Source of the DNA: Corynebacterium falsenii
GTDB taxonomy: Bacteria; Actinomycetota; Actinomycetes; Mycobacteriales; Mycobacteriaceae
Assembly (NCBI GenBank): GCA_001054945.1
Contig: JVKJ01000005.1
Coordinates: 62,001 to 126,000 of the forward strand
DNA: 64,000 nucleotides
Direction of reading: 5' to 3'
Part shown: one piece after another, positions 1 through 6,589 of the stretch
Layout: each line of letters begins with the position of its first letter
How positions within the stretch are numbered: position 1 is the first letter of the stretch
Notes under the pieces: generated by a model
Database searches by the model: none
What the model saw: the letters and a program-made list of their open reading frames with translations, nothing else
Told to the model about the DNA's origin: nothing
Program-made: the position numbers and the translations under genes

Positions 1-712
1 GCAAGGCCAGCAGGTCCGCTTCCTGGATTAGACGCGCCGCGATCTCCTGATCCTCGTAGACGGACACGGAGTGATGTTCTTGATGGAGCAGATCCCGCAT
101 GAGGGTCCCCGTCGGCGCGCTGACCAGCTCGGATAGATTAATCATCCCGAGGAGCCGCCGGGAATCATCGGTCACCGCGACTACGGCAATTCCGCTGCGC
201 GAAAGGTTCCGCGCCTGGGTGGTTCGCCAGCGCTGTTGCAGTTTGTCCAGCGCCTCCTCGCGAGTAGATTCAGGCGACAGCACCGTTGGCATGGGCACCA
301 TCAGTCGCCCAGCTGATTCCGCCGGGTACCCGAGCAGACCCGAGGTCACCTTCCGCTGGTCAGGTGGGAGCCCTTCCAGGAGTCTGGACGCCACCTTTGC
401 CGGCATCTCGTCCAACAGCGCCACCTGATCATCCGGGGCCAATCCAGCGAATATCTCCCCCACGTGGTCGCCGCGAAGCGCGTCCAACAGTTCTGCTTGG
501 TGTGCGGGATCCAAAAGCTCGAACACCTTCAACGCGCGTCGTTTGTTGAGAAGTCGGAAAGTCACCGCCATCTCTGTGGTGCTCAAGCGACTGAGCTCCT
601 CGGCAACTTGCACCGATTTCCGCGAACTCAGCCAGTGGCTCGCTCCATCCAAGTTCTGAGCGTCCAGCAGCTGCTGGAGATCATCTTCCCGAGCGTCCAC
701 GGCCTCGCTCAT
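1..712 (-). CDS. mgtE: MgtE-type magnesium transporter, 5' part only
   Basis: The leftward frame starts at the ATG at 712 and runs off the left edge of the window, so only about 237 N-terminal residues are present. Read on the minus strand it gives the alpha-helical MgtE N domain (segments such as LLDALRGDHVGEIFAGL and LLDEMPAKVASRLLEG), then a linker ending LLGYPAESAGRLMVP that leads into the CBS domains. In the family, the N and CBS domains sense cytoplasmic Mg2+ and gate a membrane channel domain; that membrane part lies outside the window. The start codon overlaps the stop of the small upstream gene (TGATG), so translation is probably coupled. Assignment rests on the recognisable N-domain repeats; metal specificity (Mg versus Co) cannot be judged. 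Confidence 0.85.
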   Translation of the reverse strand, partial: MSEAVDAREDDLQQLLDAQNLDGASHWLSSRKSVQVAEELSRLSTTEMAVTFRLLNKRRALKVFELLDPAHQAELLDALRGDHVGEIFAGLAPDDQVALLDEMPAKVASRLLEGLPPDQRKVTSGLLGYPAESAGRLMVPMPTVLSPESTREEALDKLQQRWRTTQARNLSRSGIAVVAVTDDSRRLLGMINLSELVSAPTGTLMRDLLHQEHHSVSVYEDQEIAARLIQEADLLAL

Positions 713-939
713 CAGCGCTCTCCCCGACCGCTATCTTGCCGGTTCTGTACGCCGTCCGTGTGCCCCGGTTGCAGCTGCCAGCCTTTCTTCAGCTGCCACG
801 CCGTGACGAGGAAGAACAGGCCACACAGGCATGCAAAGAACACTCGCACCCAGCTCATATCCTGCAGCAACCACCAAATGAACACAGCCAGTGCTACGAG
901 CCGCATTATTTGGCTCATTTTCATCATCTCTGGAGTCAT
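712..939 (-). CDS. Small two-TM membrane protein coupled to mgtE
   Basis: This encodes about 75 residues. Two hydrophobic segments (roughly residues 9-26 and 30-46) are followed by a polar, charged tail. The ATG at 939 is preferred because the frame upstream of it is hydrophilic and looks non-coding; a GTG at 1014 would add 25 residues. Its TGA shares one base with the ATG of mgtE, the classical arrangement for translational coupling, which is the main argument that it is real. I do not recognise the family. The position suggests a membrane partner or a protein that merely shares the transcript with the transporter; no function can be assigned. Confidence 0.6.
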   Translation of the reverse strand: MTPEMMKMSQIMRLVALAVFIWWLLQDMSWVRVFFACLCGLFFLVTAWQLKKGWQLQPGHTDGVQNRQDSGRGER

Positions 940-1037
940 GGTGAATGCTAGCCTTTCGAGTCGGTCGTGCGCGGGATCAGCTTGTGTACATTCAGCCCAC
1001 AATGCCAATTCCACCTTCTATGGACTGGGGCCCCTGG

Positions 1038-1733
1038 TTAGCTCTTTCCAAGCACGAGCATCAGGTCAATTGTCCCCTCTTCGGAGATTTTAGACGCAAC
1101 AAAACGCGGGCTCTTCACGTCAAAATCCGACAGTTTGATGGGAAGATTGGACTGCGTGATCACCTTGTCCCCTGTCCGCAAGACCTTCATGGGAGCTTCG
1201 ATGTGCTGCCGCTTGCCGTGCAGCTCCAGGTCGCCTTCGATGTTCACGGACCCCGGAGTTCCGTCGGCGGGGACTTTGGACAGATCCACCGGCTTGGTCA
1301 GGTCAAACGTCGCCGTTGGATACATATCTGTCTGCAGGATGTGATTCCGCACGTTATTGTCCCGCTTCTGATTGTCGCTGGAAATATCGGCGACTTTCAC
1401 CTGGATCTTCCCCTCCTTCAGCGTCTCCCCCTTGACCTGTACCTGTCCGGTCACTGACTCCCCATTTGAATTATCCGCGCGTCCAGAGGTTGTCTTCCGT
1501 TGTCCGGGCAGGACCTCATCGAACGTGTACCCAGCTTGCGTGTGGTTTGAGCCGAATCCCTTTTCCACATTCCACGTTCCATCCATCTCCACGGTCGCGG
1601 GTTCGCCACCGCTTCCCAGGTCAGCGGTCTGGAGCCCCCGGTCGTGGAAGAGCTGATACACGAACGGGCCGATGCTGAGGAGCGCCAGTGCGGTACACGC
1701 AATGACACCGAGGGTGATGATGGCTTTTCGCAT
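1038..1733 (-). CDS. YceI-family protein, membrane-anchored
   Basis: The protein has about 231 residues. The ATG at 1733 is chosen because AAGAGG lies just upstream and because it opens directly onto an N-terminal hydrophobic segment (residues ~4-26) that can act as an uncleaved anchor or signal. The remainder matches the YceI lipocalin-like fold: a WNVE...GSNHTQAGYTFDE opening, NNVRNHILQTDMYPTATF in the middle and a C-terminal strand FDVKSPRFVASKISEEGTIDLML. YceI proteins bind isoprenoid or other amphiphilic ligands in a beta-barrel; a specific ligand cannot be read from sequence. It is probably extracytoplasmic. It precedes the small membrane protein and mgtE in the same direction, with about 100 bases between. 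Confidence 0.85.
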   Translation of the reverse strand: MRKAIITLGVIACTALALLSIGPFVYQLFHDRGLQTADLGSGGEPATVEMDGTWNVEKGFGSNHTQAGYTFDEVLPGQRKTTSGRADNSNGESVTGQVQVKGETLKEGKIQVKVADISSDNQKRDNNVRNHILQTDMYPTATFDLTKPVDLSKVPADGTPGSVNIEGDLELHGKRQHIEAPMKVLRTGDKVITQSNLPIKLSDFDVKSPRFVASKISEEGTIDLMLVLGKS

Positions 1734-1837
1734 GCCTCTTACCCTAGTCCGACCACGTATTTTCCTGGAAATTTTTCGCTCCCCTTTGGCCTGCAATCAG
1801 GTCAGGGTCCCTATTTAATGGCTCTGGAATGCGCGAC

Positions 1838-2170
1838 TCAGTGTTCCCCTCGAAAGGTCTCAATTTCGCGCGCGAGGGTCACGAGCTCTTCGGTCAGGGT
1901 TTGGACGCCACTGCGGTCCTCCCCTTCCGCCACGGCGGTGGAAATATCCTCCGCGGCGCACCGCAGCTCGAACAATTGGTCGTGAAGCATCTCTGCCTTT
2001 TCGGCCGAGAGAATGAGGCTATCGGCGGGAATGGCAGTCCCTTCGAGCAACTTACGTTGCTCGTAGGCGCGCTGCCGACAGGACTGATCACAGTATTTCC
2101 GCTTTCGGCCGGACGGGTTGTCGGCCATCTCCTTGCCGCACCAAGCGCAGCGGCGGGGGTTGTTGCGCAT
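1838..2170 (-). CDS. Small zinc-ribbon-like hypothetical protein
   Basis: The product is 110 residues. The N-terminal third holds CAWCGKEM and KYCDQSCRQRAY, a CxxC...CxxxC set typical of a small zinc knuckle, in a very basic context. The rest is predicted helical and acidic (roughly residues 45-108) and could be a coiled coil. Such proteins occur across corynebacteria without an assigned role; nucleic-acid or protein binding is a reasonable guess from the zinc motif only. It is transcribed away from rbpA, sharing a 141-base intergenic region. Length, high coding quality and Cys spacing support a real gene. Confidence 0.7.
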   Translation of the reverse strand: MRNNPRRCAWCGKEMADNPSGRKRKYCDQSCRQRAYEQRKLLEGTAIPADSLILSAEKAEMLHDQLFELRCAAEDISTAVAEGEDRSGVQTLTEELVTLAREIETFRGEH

Positions 2171-2225
2171 GGAACAAAGTCTAAGGGTTGTGCGTTAAGA
2201 CCAATCGTGCGCACTATTAATTTTT

Positions 2226-2249
2226 CGCACCTCATGTGCGGAGTCGCAC
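2226..2249. promoter_or_regulatory. Overlapping CGCAC/GTGCG inverted repeats upstream of rbpA
   Basis: The intergenic region holds CGCAC (2226-2230), GTGCG (2236-2240) and CGCAC (2245-2249). The middle element can pair with either neighbour, giving two mutually exclusive hairpins or two overlapping palindromic binding sites. A further GTGCGCAC palindrome lies about 15 bases upstream. A possible -10 element TAGAAT sits at 2260-2265. The repeats are seen directly; a role as an operator for rbpA or for the divergent zinc-ribbon gene is inference. Confidence 0.35.
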
Positions 2250-2311
2250 GGACAAAGTTTAGAATGCGTAGGTTACCCCTACTCGCCGGTACGAAGGAGA
2301 TTTAAGGCACT

Positions 2312-2695
2312 ATGGCCGACCGCGTTTTAAGAGGCAGTCGAATGGGAGCCGTTTCCTATGAGACGGACCGTGATCATGATCTGGCTCCCCGCCGCACGGT
2401 GAAATACCAAACGGAGGCGGGAGAGATCTATGAGGTGCCTTTTGCGGATGACGCCGAGATTCCCAACGAATGGCTGTGCAAGAACGGCCAGATGGGCACC
2501 CTCATGGAGGGCGACGGTCAAGAGTCCAAGCCGGTCAAGCCTCCTCGCACCCACTGGGATATGCTGCGTGAACGTCGCTCTATCGAGGAACTGGATGTGC
2601 TCCTCGAGGAGCGTATCGAGCTATTGCGGAAACGCCGCCGTCACGCAATGAAGTTGATGAAGGAACAAGAAAAAGAAAAGGGCAACAAGTCCTAA
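2312..2695 (+). CDS. rbpA: RNA polymerase-binding protein RbpA
   Basis: The 127-residue product carries the actinobacterial RbpA hallmarks: MADRVLRGSRMGAVSYETD at the N terminus, the core domain with EVPFADDAEIPNEWLC, the basic linker around KPVKPPRTHWDMLRERRS, and the sigma-interacting helix EELDVLLEERIELLRKRRR. RbpA binds RNA polymerase and group I/II sigma factors and stabilises the open complex. The usual second zinc cysteine appears to be absent (only one Cys, in EWLCKNGQMG), so the core probably does not bind zinc. Two purine-rich stretches precede the ATG (AAGGAGA at 2294-2300 and AAGG at 2304-2307). The C-terminal tail is unusually Lys/Glu-rich (EQEKEKGNKS). A strong terminator follows. 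Confidence 0.97.
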   Translation: MADRVLRGSRMGAVSYETDRDHDLAPRRTVKYQTEAGEIYEVPFADDAEIPNEWLCKNGQMGTLMEGDGQESKPVKPPRTHWDMLRERRSIEELDVLLEERIELLRKRRRHAMKLMKEQEKEKGNKS

Positions 2696-2723
2696 ATCCC
2701 CAAGCAGCGGGAGCGCAACGACG

Positions 2724-2754
2724 AAAGGGGCTGGCCGAATTGGCCAGCCCCTTT
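2724..2754. terminator. Bidirectional rho-independent terminator (rbpA / ppm1)
   Basis: A perfect 13-bp stem, AAAGGGGCTGGCC paired with GGCCAGCCCCTTT, closes a 5-base GAATT loop. It lies between the convergent ends of rbpA and ppm1, with A and T runs at the outer edges, so it can serve both strands. Confidence 0.9.
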
Positions 2755-2853
2755 GTGCTGCTATGTGCTGTGCACTACGCGCTGCATTACTTGCAGCGCC
2801 ACATACTTCCCGCCTCCACCCCACCCAGAGGGTGAGGGATCACAACTCGGACG

Positions 2854-3651
2854 TTAGTCCTGCAAAGCGTTCTTTGCGGTGCCGTATCCGATGCGCCAGA
2901 ACTCGGAGGCAAGGTTCTTAATTTGATCAGCGCGGTACTTCACACCCCACAGGGTTACCTGAGACAGCGCTTCCGTGACGATGTTCCCGCTCATCTTGGA
3001 CTCGCCGATCTCCCGTTCGGTGAAGGTGATCGGAACCTCTCGCACATCGAATCCGGCCTGCACAGCGCGCCAAGCAAGGTCGACCTGGAAAACATAGCCC
3101 GCCGAATCGACGGCGTCCAGATTAATCCCCTCGAGGACTTCGCGCCGGTACGCGCGGTAACCACCGGTGATATCAGACAGCCCAGCCCCCAGAGCGACGG
3201 CGACATACATGTTCCCACCGCGGGAGAGAAACTGGCGGCTCGCGGGCCAGTTGACGGTCTTGCCACCCTTGACATAGCGGGAGCCGATGACCATCTCCGC
3301 GCCCGAATCGATCCGATCCAGCAACAGGTGTAGCTGTTCGGGAGCGTGAGAGCCGTCCGCATCCATCTCGCAGAGGACCTCGTATCCCTTATCCAGGCCC
3401 CACTTGAACCCTGCGATGTAGGCGCCACCTAATCCGCCCTTACCCTGGCGGTGCATGACGTGGACGCGGGGATCCTTTTCGGCCATCTGGTCGGCGATCT
3501 TCCCGGTGCCGTCGGGACTACCGTCATCCACGACCAGCACGTCGACGCGATCCGGCTCCGCATCGAAGAGACGCTTAGTGATCAGTGGGAGATTTTCGCT
3601 CTCGTTGTAGGTCGGGATGATGACCAAAGTGTGGTCGCTGAGCTTCGCCAT
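2854..3651 (-). CDS. ppm1: Polyprenol monophosphomannose synthase
   Basis: This 265-residue GT2 glycosyltransferase transfers mannose from GDP-mannose to polyprenyl phosphate, making the donor for periplasmic mannosyltransferases of lipomannan/LAM synthesis (see mptB further right). Visible motifs are [11 protein letters not shown] (residues ~11-21), VDDGSPDGT (41-49) and the metal-binding DADGS (97-101), plus [14 protein letters not shown] near 170. There are no membrane segments, which fits the split actinobacterial arrangement: in mycobacteria this domain is fused to the acyltransferase, whereas here lnt is a separate gene 43 bases upstream on the same strand. It is the last gene of the long leftward run and ends at the shared terminator. 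Confidence 0.95.
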   Translation of the reverse strand: MAKLSDHTLVIIPTYNESENLPLITKRLFDAEPDRVDVLVVDDGSPDGTGKIADQMAEKDPRVHVMHRQGKGGLGGAYIAGFKWGLDKGYEVLCEMDADGSHAPEQLHLLLDRIDSGAEMVIGSRYVKGGKTVNWPASRQFLSRGGNMYVAVALGAGLSDITGGYRAYRREVLEGINLDAVDSAGYVFQVDLAWRAVQAGFDVREVPITFTEREIGESKMSGNIVTEALSQVTLWGVKYRADQIKNLASEFWRIGYGTAKNALQD

Positions 3652-3694
3652 GAGTCTTCTGGAGCCTCTCTGCTAATTCAGGGTTCGTGCCGGT

Positions 3695-5332
3695 TTAGGA
3701 ATGTTGCCGGGATGATTTCTTCTTTGTCGTGGCCCGCGGCGTGGCCGCCGGGCGTGCAGCTCTTCCAGCGTACATCGCCAAAATGACGGCAGCGCATCCG
3801 AGGGCGCTGAGCACCCATTCCAGCACCGGGCCAATCCGAGCGGATAGGGTCATTGTATCGCGCAGCGGAATATCTGCCTGGAGGATATCCGGGGTGAAAA
3901 TCCGAGACTGTTTGGTCACCGTGCCGTCCGGCTGGACGATCGCCGAAACGCCCGAGGTAGCGGCGATGACCACTGGTCGGTCGTATTCCAACGCGCGCAT
4001 CCGATTCATCGCGAGCTGCTGGTAAGTCATATCGGTGAAACCAAATGTCGCGTTATTGGTGGGGCTTGTCATGATTTGCGCTCCGTGTCGAACGGAGTCT
4101 CTGAACGCGCCATCGAAGGAGACCTCGTAGCAGGTCGCGACCCCGACCGCGACGTTGTTCATGTGCACCACTCCCGTGCCGTGGCCGGGCTGAAAGTTTC
4201 CAGCCTGGTCGACGTAGGAATTCACCTTCCGGAGAAGATCTCGGAACGGCATGTATTCGCCGAAGGGCTGCAAGAACTTCTTGTCGTGGAATTCTCCAGC
4301 GCCCTCTGGGGTCCACACGACCATTCGGTTGTGTTCAGGGGTCACCGTCCCGACGAGGATTGGTGCTCCCACCGCATCGACGGCACCACTGATGGCTTCA
4401 GCGGCGGACTCATCGCTGAAGGGGTTGACGTCACTGGCATTTTCCGGCCACACCACGATGTCCGGTTGTGGGGCTTTCCCGTTCTTAATGTTTTCACCGA
4501 GCTCTTCGGTCCGATGAACGTGATTGTTCAGCACGGCACTGCGCTGAGCCGCGAAGTCCAGGCCCAGGCGGGGCACGTTGCCCTGAATCGCTGCTACATT
4601 CCGAGTCTCCCCTTCTTTGGAAGCCTGCTGACGTTGGTTGTTCGTAATGGCCGTGAAGGCGACTGCTCCCAACAGGATGACGACCACGGATGCCGAGAGG
4701 GGGACTGACTGGCGATAGAACCCCAGTCGAAGGTGTCGGATCAAGACGGCCAACAAGCCTCCAATGAACACCACGGCGAAGGTCACCACGGCTGGGCCAC
4801 CGACGGTGATCAGCATGGCCAATGGCCCGCCGACCTGCCCCCAGGCGATTCGGCCCCAGGGGAACCCACCGAACGGCCAGGAGGATCGAAGTAGATCCAC
4901 CGCCACGAACCACAGCGCCGCGGCGAGGGACAGGAATACTCCCCGAGTCATTGAGGCCTTCTGTCGGGCTGACGTATTCGCTTTCGCAAAGTGACCGGAT
5001 TTCGCCGAACTAGATGGCCAAGCATTCCCGGGAGCGCCCCATAGCCATAGCTTCTTCAGACCCCAGCCGAACAGCAACAGATACAGAGTCTGCACTACGG
5101 CTAGCGCAATCCAGGCGGACGCACCCACAAATTCGCCGATCCAAGGCAAAAGCAGCGCGTACATCGTGAATGCCTGAACCGCGGTCAACAGCACTGCCCG
5201 GCGAGCGGTCACGACGGTAAAGAAAAGCGCGAAGCCCAAAGGGCCAGCCCACCACAGGCCTGTCGGCTGAAAGGTAGAAAACAACATGAGGCCGGAAAAA
5301 CCGGCCCCCAGCACGCGAAACAGTAGACCCAT
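3695..5332 (-). CDS. lnt: Apolipoprotein N-acyltransferase
   Basis: The protein has 545 residues. About eight hydrophobic segments fill the first ~230 residues, followed by a nitrilase-type domain. The catalytic triad of the family is visible: Glu in VVWPENASD, Lys in DKKFLQPFGEYMPF and Cys in ATCYEVSFDG. It N-acylates the lipid-modified Cys of lipoproteins at the membrane; in corynebacteria it is encoded next to ppm1 and the two products are thought to interact. One more membrane segment near residue 510 precedes a basic tail (TPRATTKKKSSRQHS). The ATG at 5332 overlaps the stop of the upstream fxsA-like gene by one base. Confidence 0.95.
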   Translation of the reverse strand: MGLLFRVLGAGFSGLMLFSTFQPTGLWWAGPLGFALFFTVVTARRAVLLTAVQAFTMYALLLPWIGEFVGASAWIALAVVQTLYLLLFGWGLKKLWLWGAPGNAWPSSSAKSGHFAKANTSARQKASMTRGVFLSLAAALWFVAVDLLRSSWPFGGFPWGRIAWGQVGGPLAMLITVGGPAVVTFAVVFIGGLLAVLIRHLRLGFYRQSVPLSASVVVILLGAVAFTAITNNQRQQASKEGETRNVAAIQGNVPRLGLDFAAQRSAVLNNHVHRTEELGENIKNGKAPQPDIVVWPENASDVNPFSDESAAEAISGAVDAVGAPILVGTVTPEHNRMVVWTPEGAGEFHDKKFLQPFGEYMPFRDLLRKVNSYVDQAGNFQPGHGTGVVHMNNVAVGVATCYEVSFDGAFRDSVRHGAQIMTSPTNNATFGFTDMTYQQLAMNRMRALEYDRPVVIAATSGVSAIVQPDGTVTKQSRIFTPDILQADIPLRDTMTLSARIGPVLEWVLSALGCAAVILAMYAGRAARPAATPRATTKKKSSRQHS

Positions 5333-5808
5333 CAGCGCGGACCGGGTCCACGGTGATCACCAAATTCGTCGCTTCGGTGATCGATTACCTCGCCCCACCC
5401 CGGGATGTCGCGCGTGGCGGGATCGCCATAAAAGGATGCTGTGGTGAAGGTGGTTCCACCCAGCTTGGCGATCTTGCGCTTAGCGGCCTGCCCCAGCGAT
5501 TGGCTCACGAGTCGTCGGGTTGGCGGCAAGATGAGCAAGATACCGCAGACGGTGGAGACAATTCCTGGCAAAGCCACCAGGAATGCCCCCACTGCGGTCA
5601 GGGCAGCGTCGCCTGTAAGCCGGCCCGGGTGGGAGGTATCAGTCTTCACACGCCGGGACAATGCACGCATTTGCCACCCGGCCAGCGCCACACCGGCGAT
5701 AAAGAGGATGGCAAGGATCAGCAGTGCCCAGCCGAAGCCAACGGCCCAGCCCAAGGCCATGAACGCAAACAGCTCGACCAGGAAATATGCAGCAGCAAAA
5801 ACAGGCAT
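5332..5808 (-). CDS. FxsA-family membrane protein
   Basis: About 158 residues are encoded from the ATG at 5808. That start places the first membrane segment (VFAAAYFLVELFAFMALGWAV) at the N terminus, as is usual in this family, and avoids overlapping the upstream SDR gene; an earlier in-frame start at 5913 would overlap it. The FxsA core is seen as helix pairs around ALLILAILFIAGVALAGW and DAALTAVGAFLVALPGIVSTVCGILLILPPTR, the latter containing the conserved GxxLxLPGxxxxxxGxxLxxPPxR pattern. FxsA is a cytoplasmic-membrane protein linked in E. coli to phage exclusion; its physiological role is unknown. Its TGA overlaps the lnt start (TGATG). Confidence 0.8.
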   Translation of the reverse strand: MPVFAAAYFLVELFAFMALGWAVGFGWALLILAILFIAGVALAGWQMRALSRRVKTDTSHPGRLTGDAALTAVGAFLVALPGIVSTVCGILLILPPTRRLVSQSLGQAAKRKIAKLGGTTFTTASFYGDPATRDIPGWGEVIDHRSDEFGDHRGPGPR

Positions 5809-5831
5809 GTGTGTCAGTGTAGCCGTCAGGT

Positions 5832-6578
5832 CTACCGCGGCGCCCTGCGCCACAACCACCGGGGAATCACGGGCATCATCGCCGCCAGCAATCGCAATCG
5901 GCCTGGAATCCACACATCCCAGGCGCCATCATTGACCCCGTGGACGGTGTGGCGAGCCACCACGTCCGGTGTCGAAGACATCGGAGCAGGTGACATCCCC
6001 TCCGTCATCCGACCGATGACAAACCCCGGCCGGACCACCATCAGGCGCACCCCAGAGCCACGCAGTGCATCCTGCATCCCCTGACAAAATCCGTCTAGCC
6101 CAGCCTTCGCCGAACCGTAGACGTAATTGGGTCGACGGACGCGAGCACCAGCGATCGAAGAAAAGGCCACCAACGTCCCCCTCCCACGCTGCTTCATCCG
6201 GGCGGACAACTCCGTCAATAACACAGCCTGAGCAGTGAAATCAGTGTGCAGCACTCGATATACCTCGCCACCGTCCCGCTCTGCCTTATCCTGATCCCCC
6301 AGCACGCCGAACATGGCCAGCGCCAGGTCGATCGGCCCGGTGCTTTCCATCGAGTTGAGGAGATCGGGGAATTTCGCCGTATCGGTGGCTTCAAAATCCC
6401 ACACAAGAACCTCCCGCGCCCCGAGCGCGCGAAGCTCCTCCCCTAGCTTCTCCATCGGCGCTCTCCTGCGCCCGGCGAGGTGAACCCTGTTGCCGGGGGC
6501 GAGCATCCGCGCGATGTGCTCGCCGATCTCACTAGTGGCGCCGAAAATGGCAACTGTGTCTGCTCTGCTTGTGCTCAT
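5832..6578 (-). CDS. Short-chain dehydrogenase/reductase, DprE2-like
   Basis: A 248-residue Rossmann-fold SDR. The N-terminal nucleotide motif is AIFGATSEIGEHIARML (G-x3-G-x-G). The catalytic Ser lies in VAFSSIAGARVRRPNYVYGSAKAG, which also carries the Y-x3-K pair. The overall look (FGATSEIG, GDQDKAERD, NYVYGSAKAGLDGF, VRLMVVRPGFV) resembles DprE2, the decaprenylphosphoryl-2-keto-ribose reductase of arabinan precursor synthesis. Without the usual dprE1 neighbour I regard it as a paralogue and leave the substrate open. The start at 6578 follows 11 bases after the helY stop, so it is probably in the same transcript. Confidence 0.8.
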   Translation of the reverse strand: MSTSRADTVAIFGATSEIGEHIARMLAPGNRVHLAGRRRAPMEKLGEELRALGAREVLVWDFEATDTAKFPDLLNSMESTGPIDLALAMFGVLGDQDKAERDGGEVYRVLHTDFTAQAVLLTELSARMKQRGRGTLVAFSSIAGARVRRPNYVYGSAKAGLDGFCQGMQDALRGSGVRLMVVRPGFVIGRMTEGMSPAPMSSTPDVVARHTVHGVNDGAWDVWIPGRLRLLAAMMPVIPRWLWRRAPR

Positions 6579-6589
6579 GCTCACGTACC

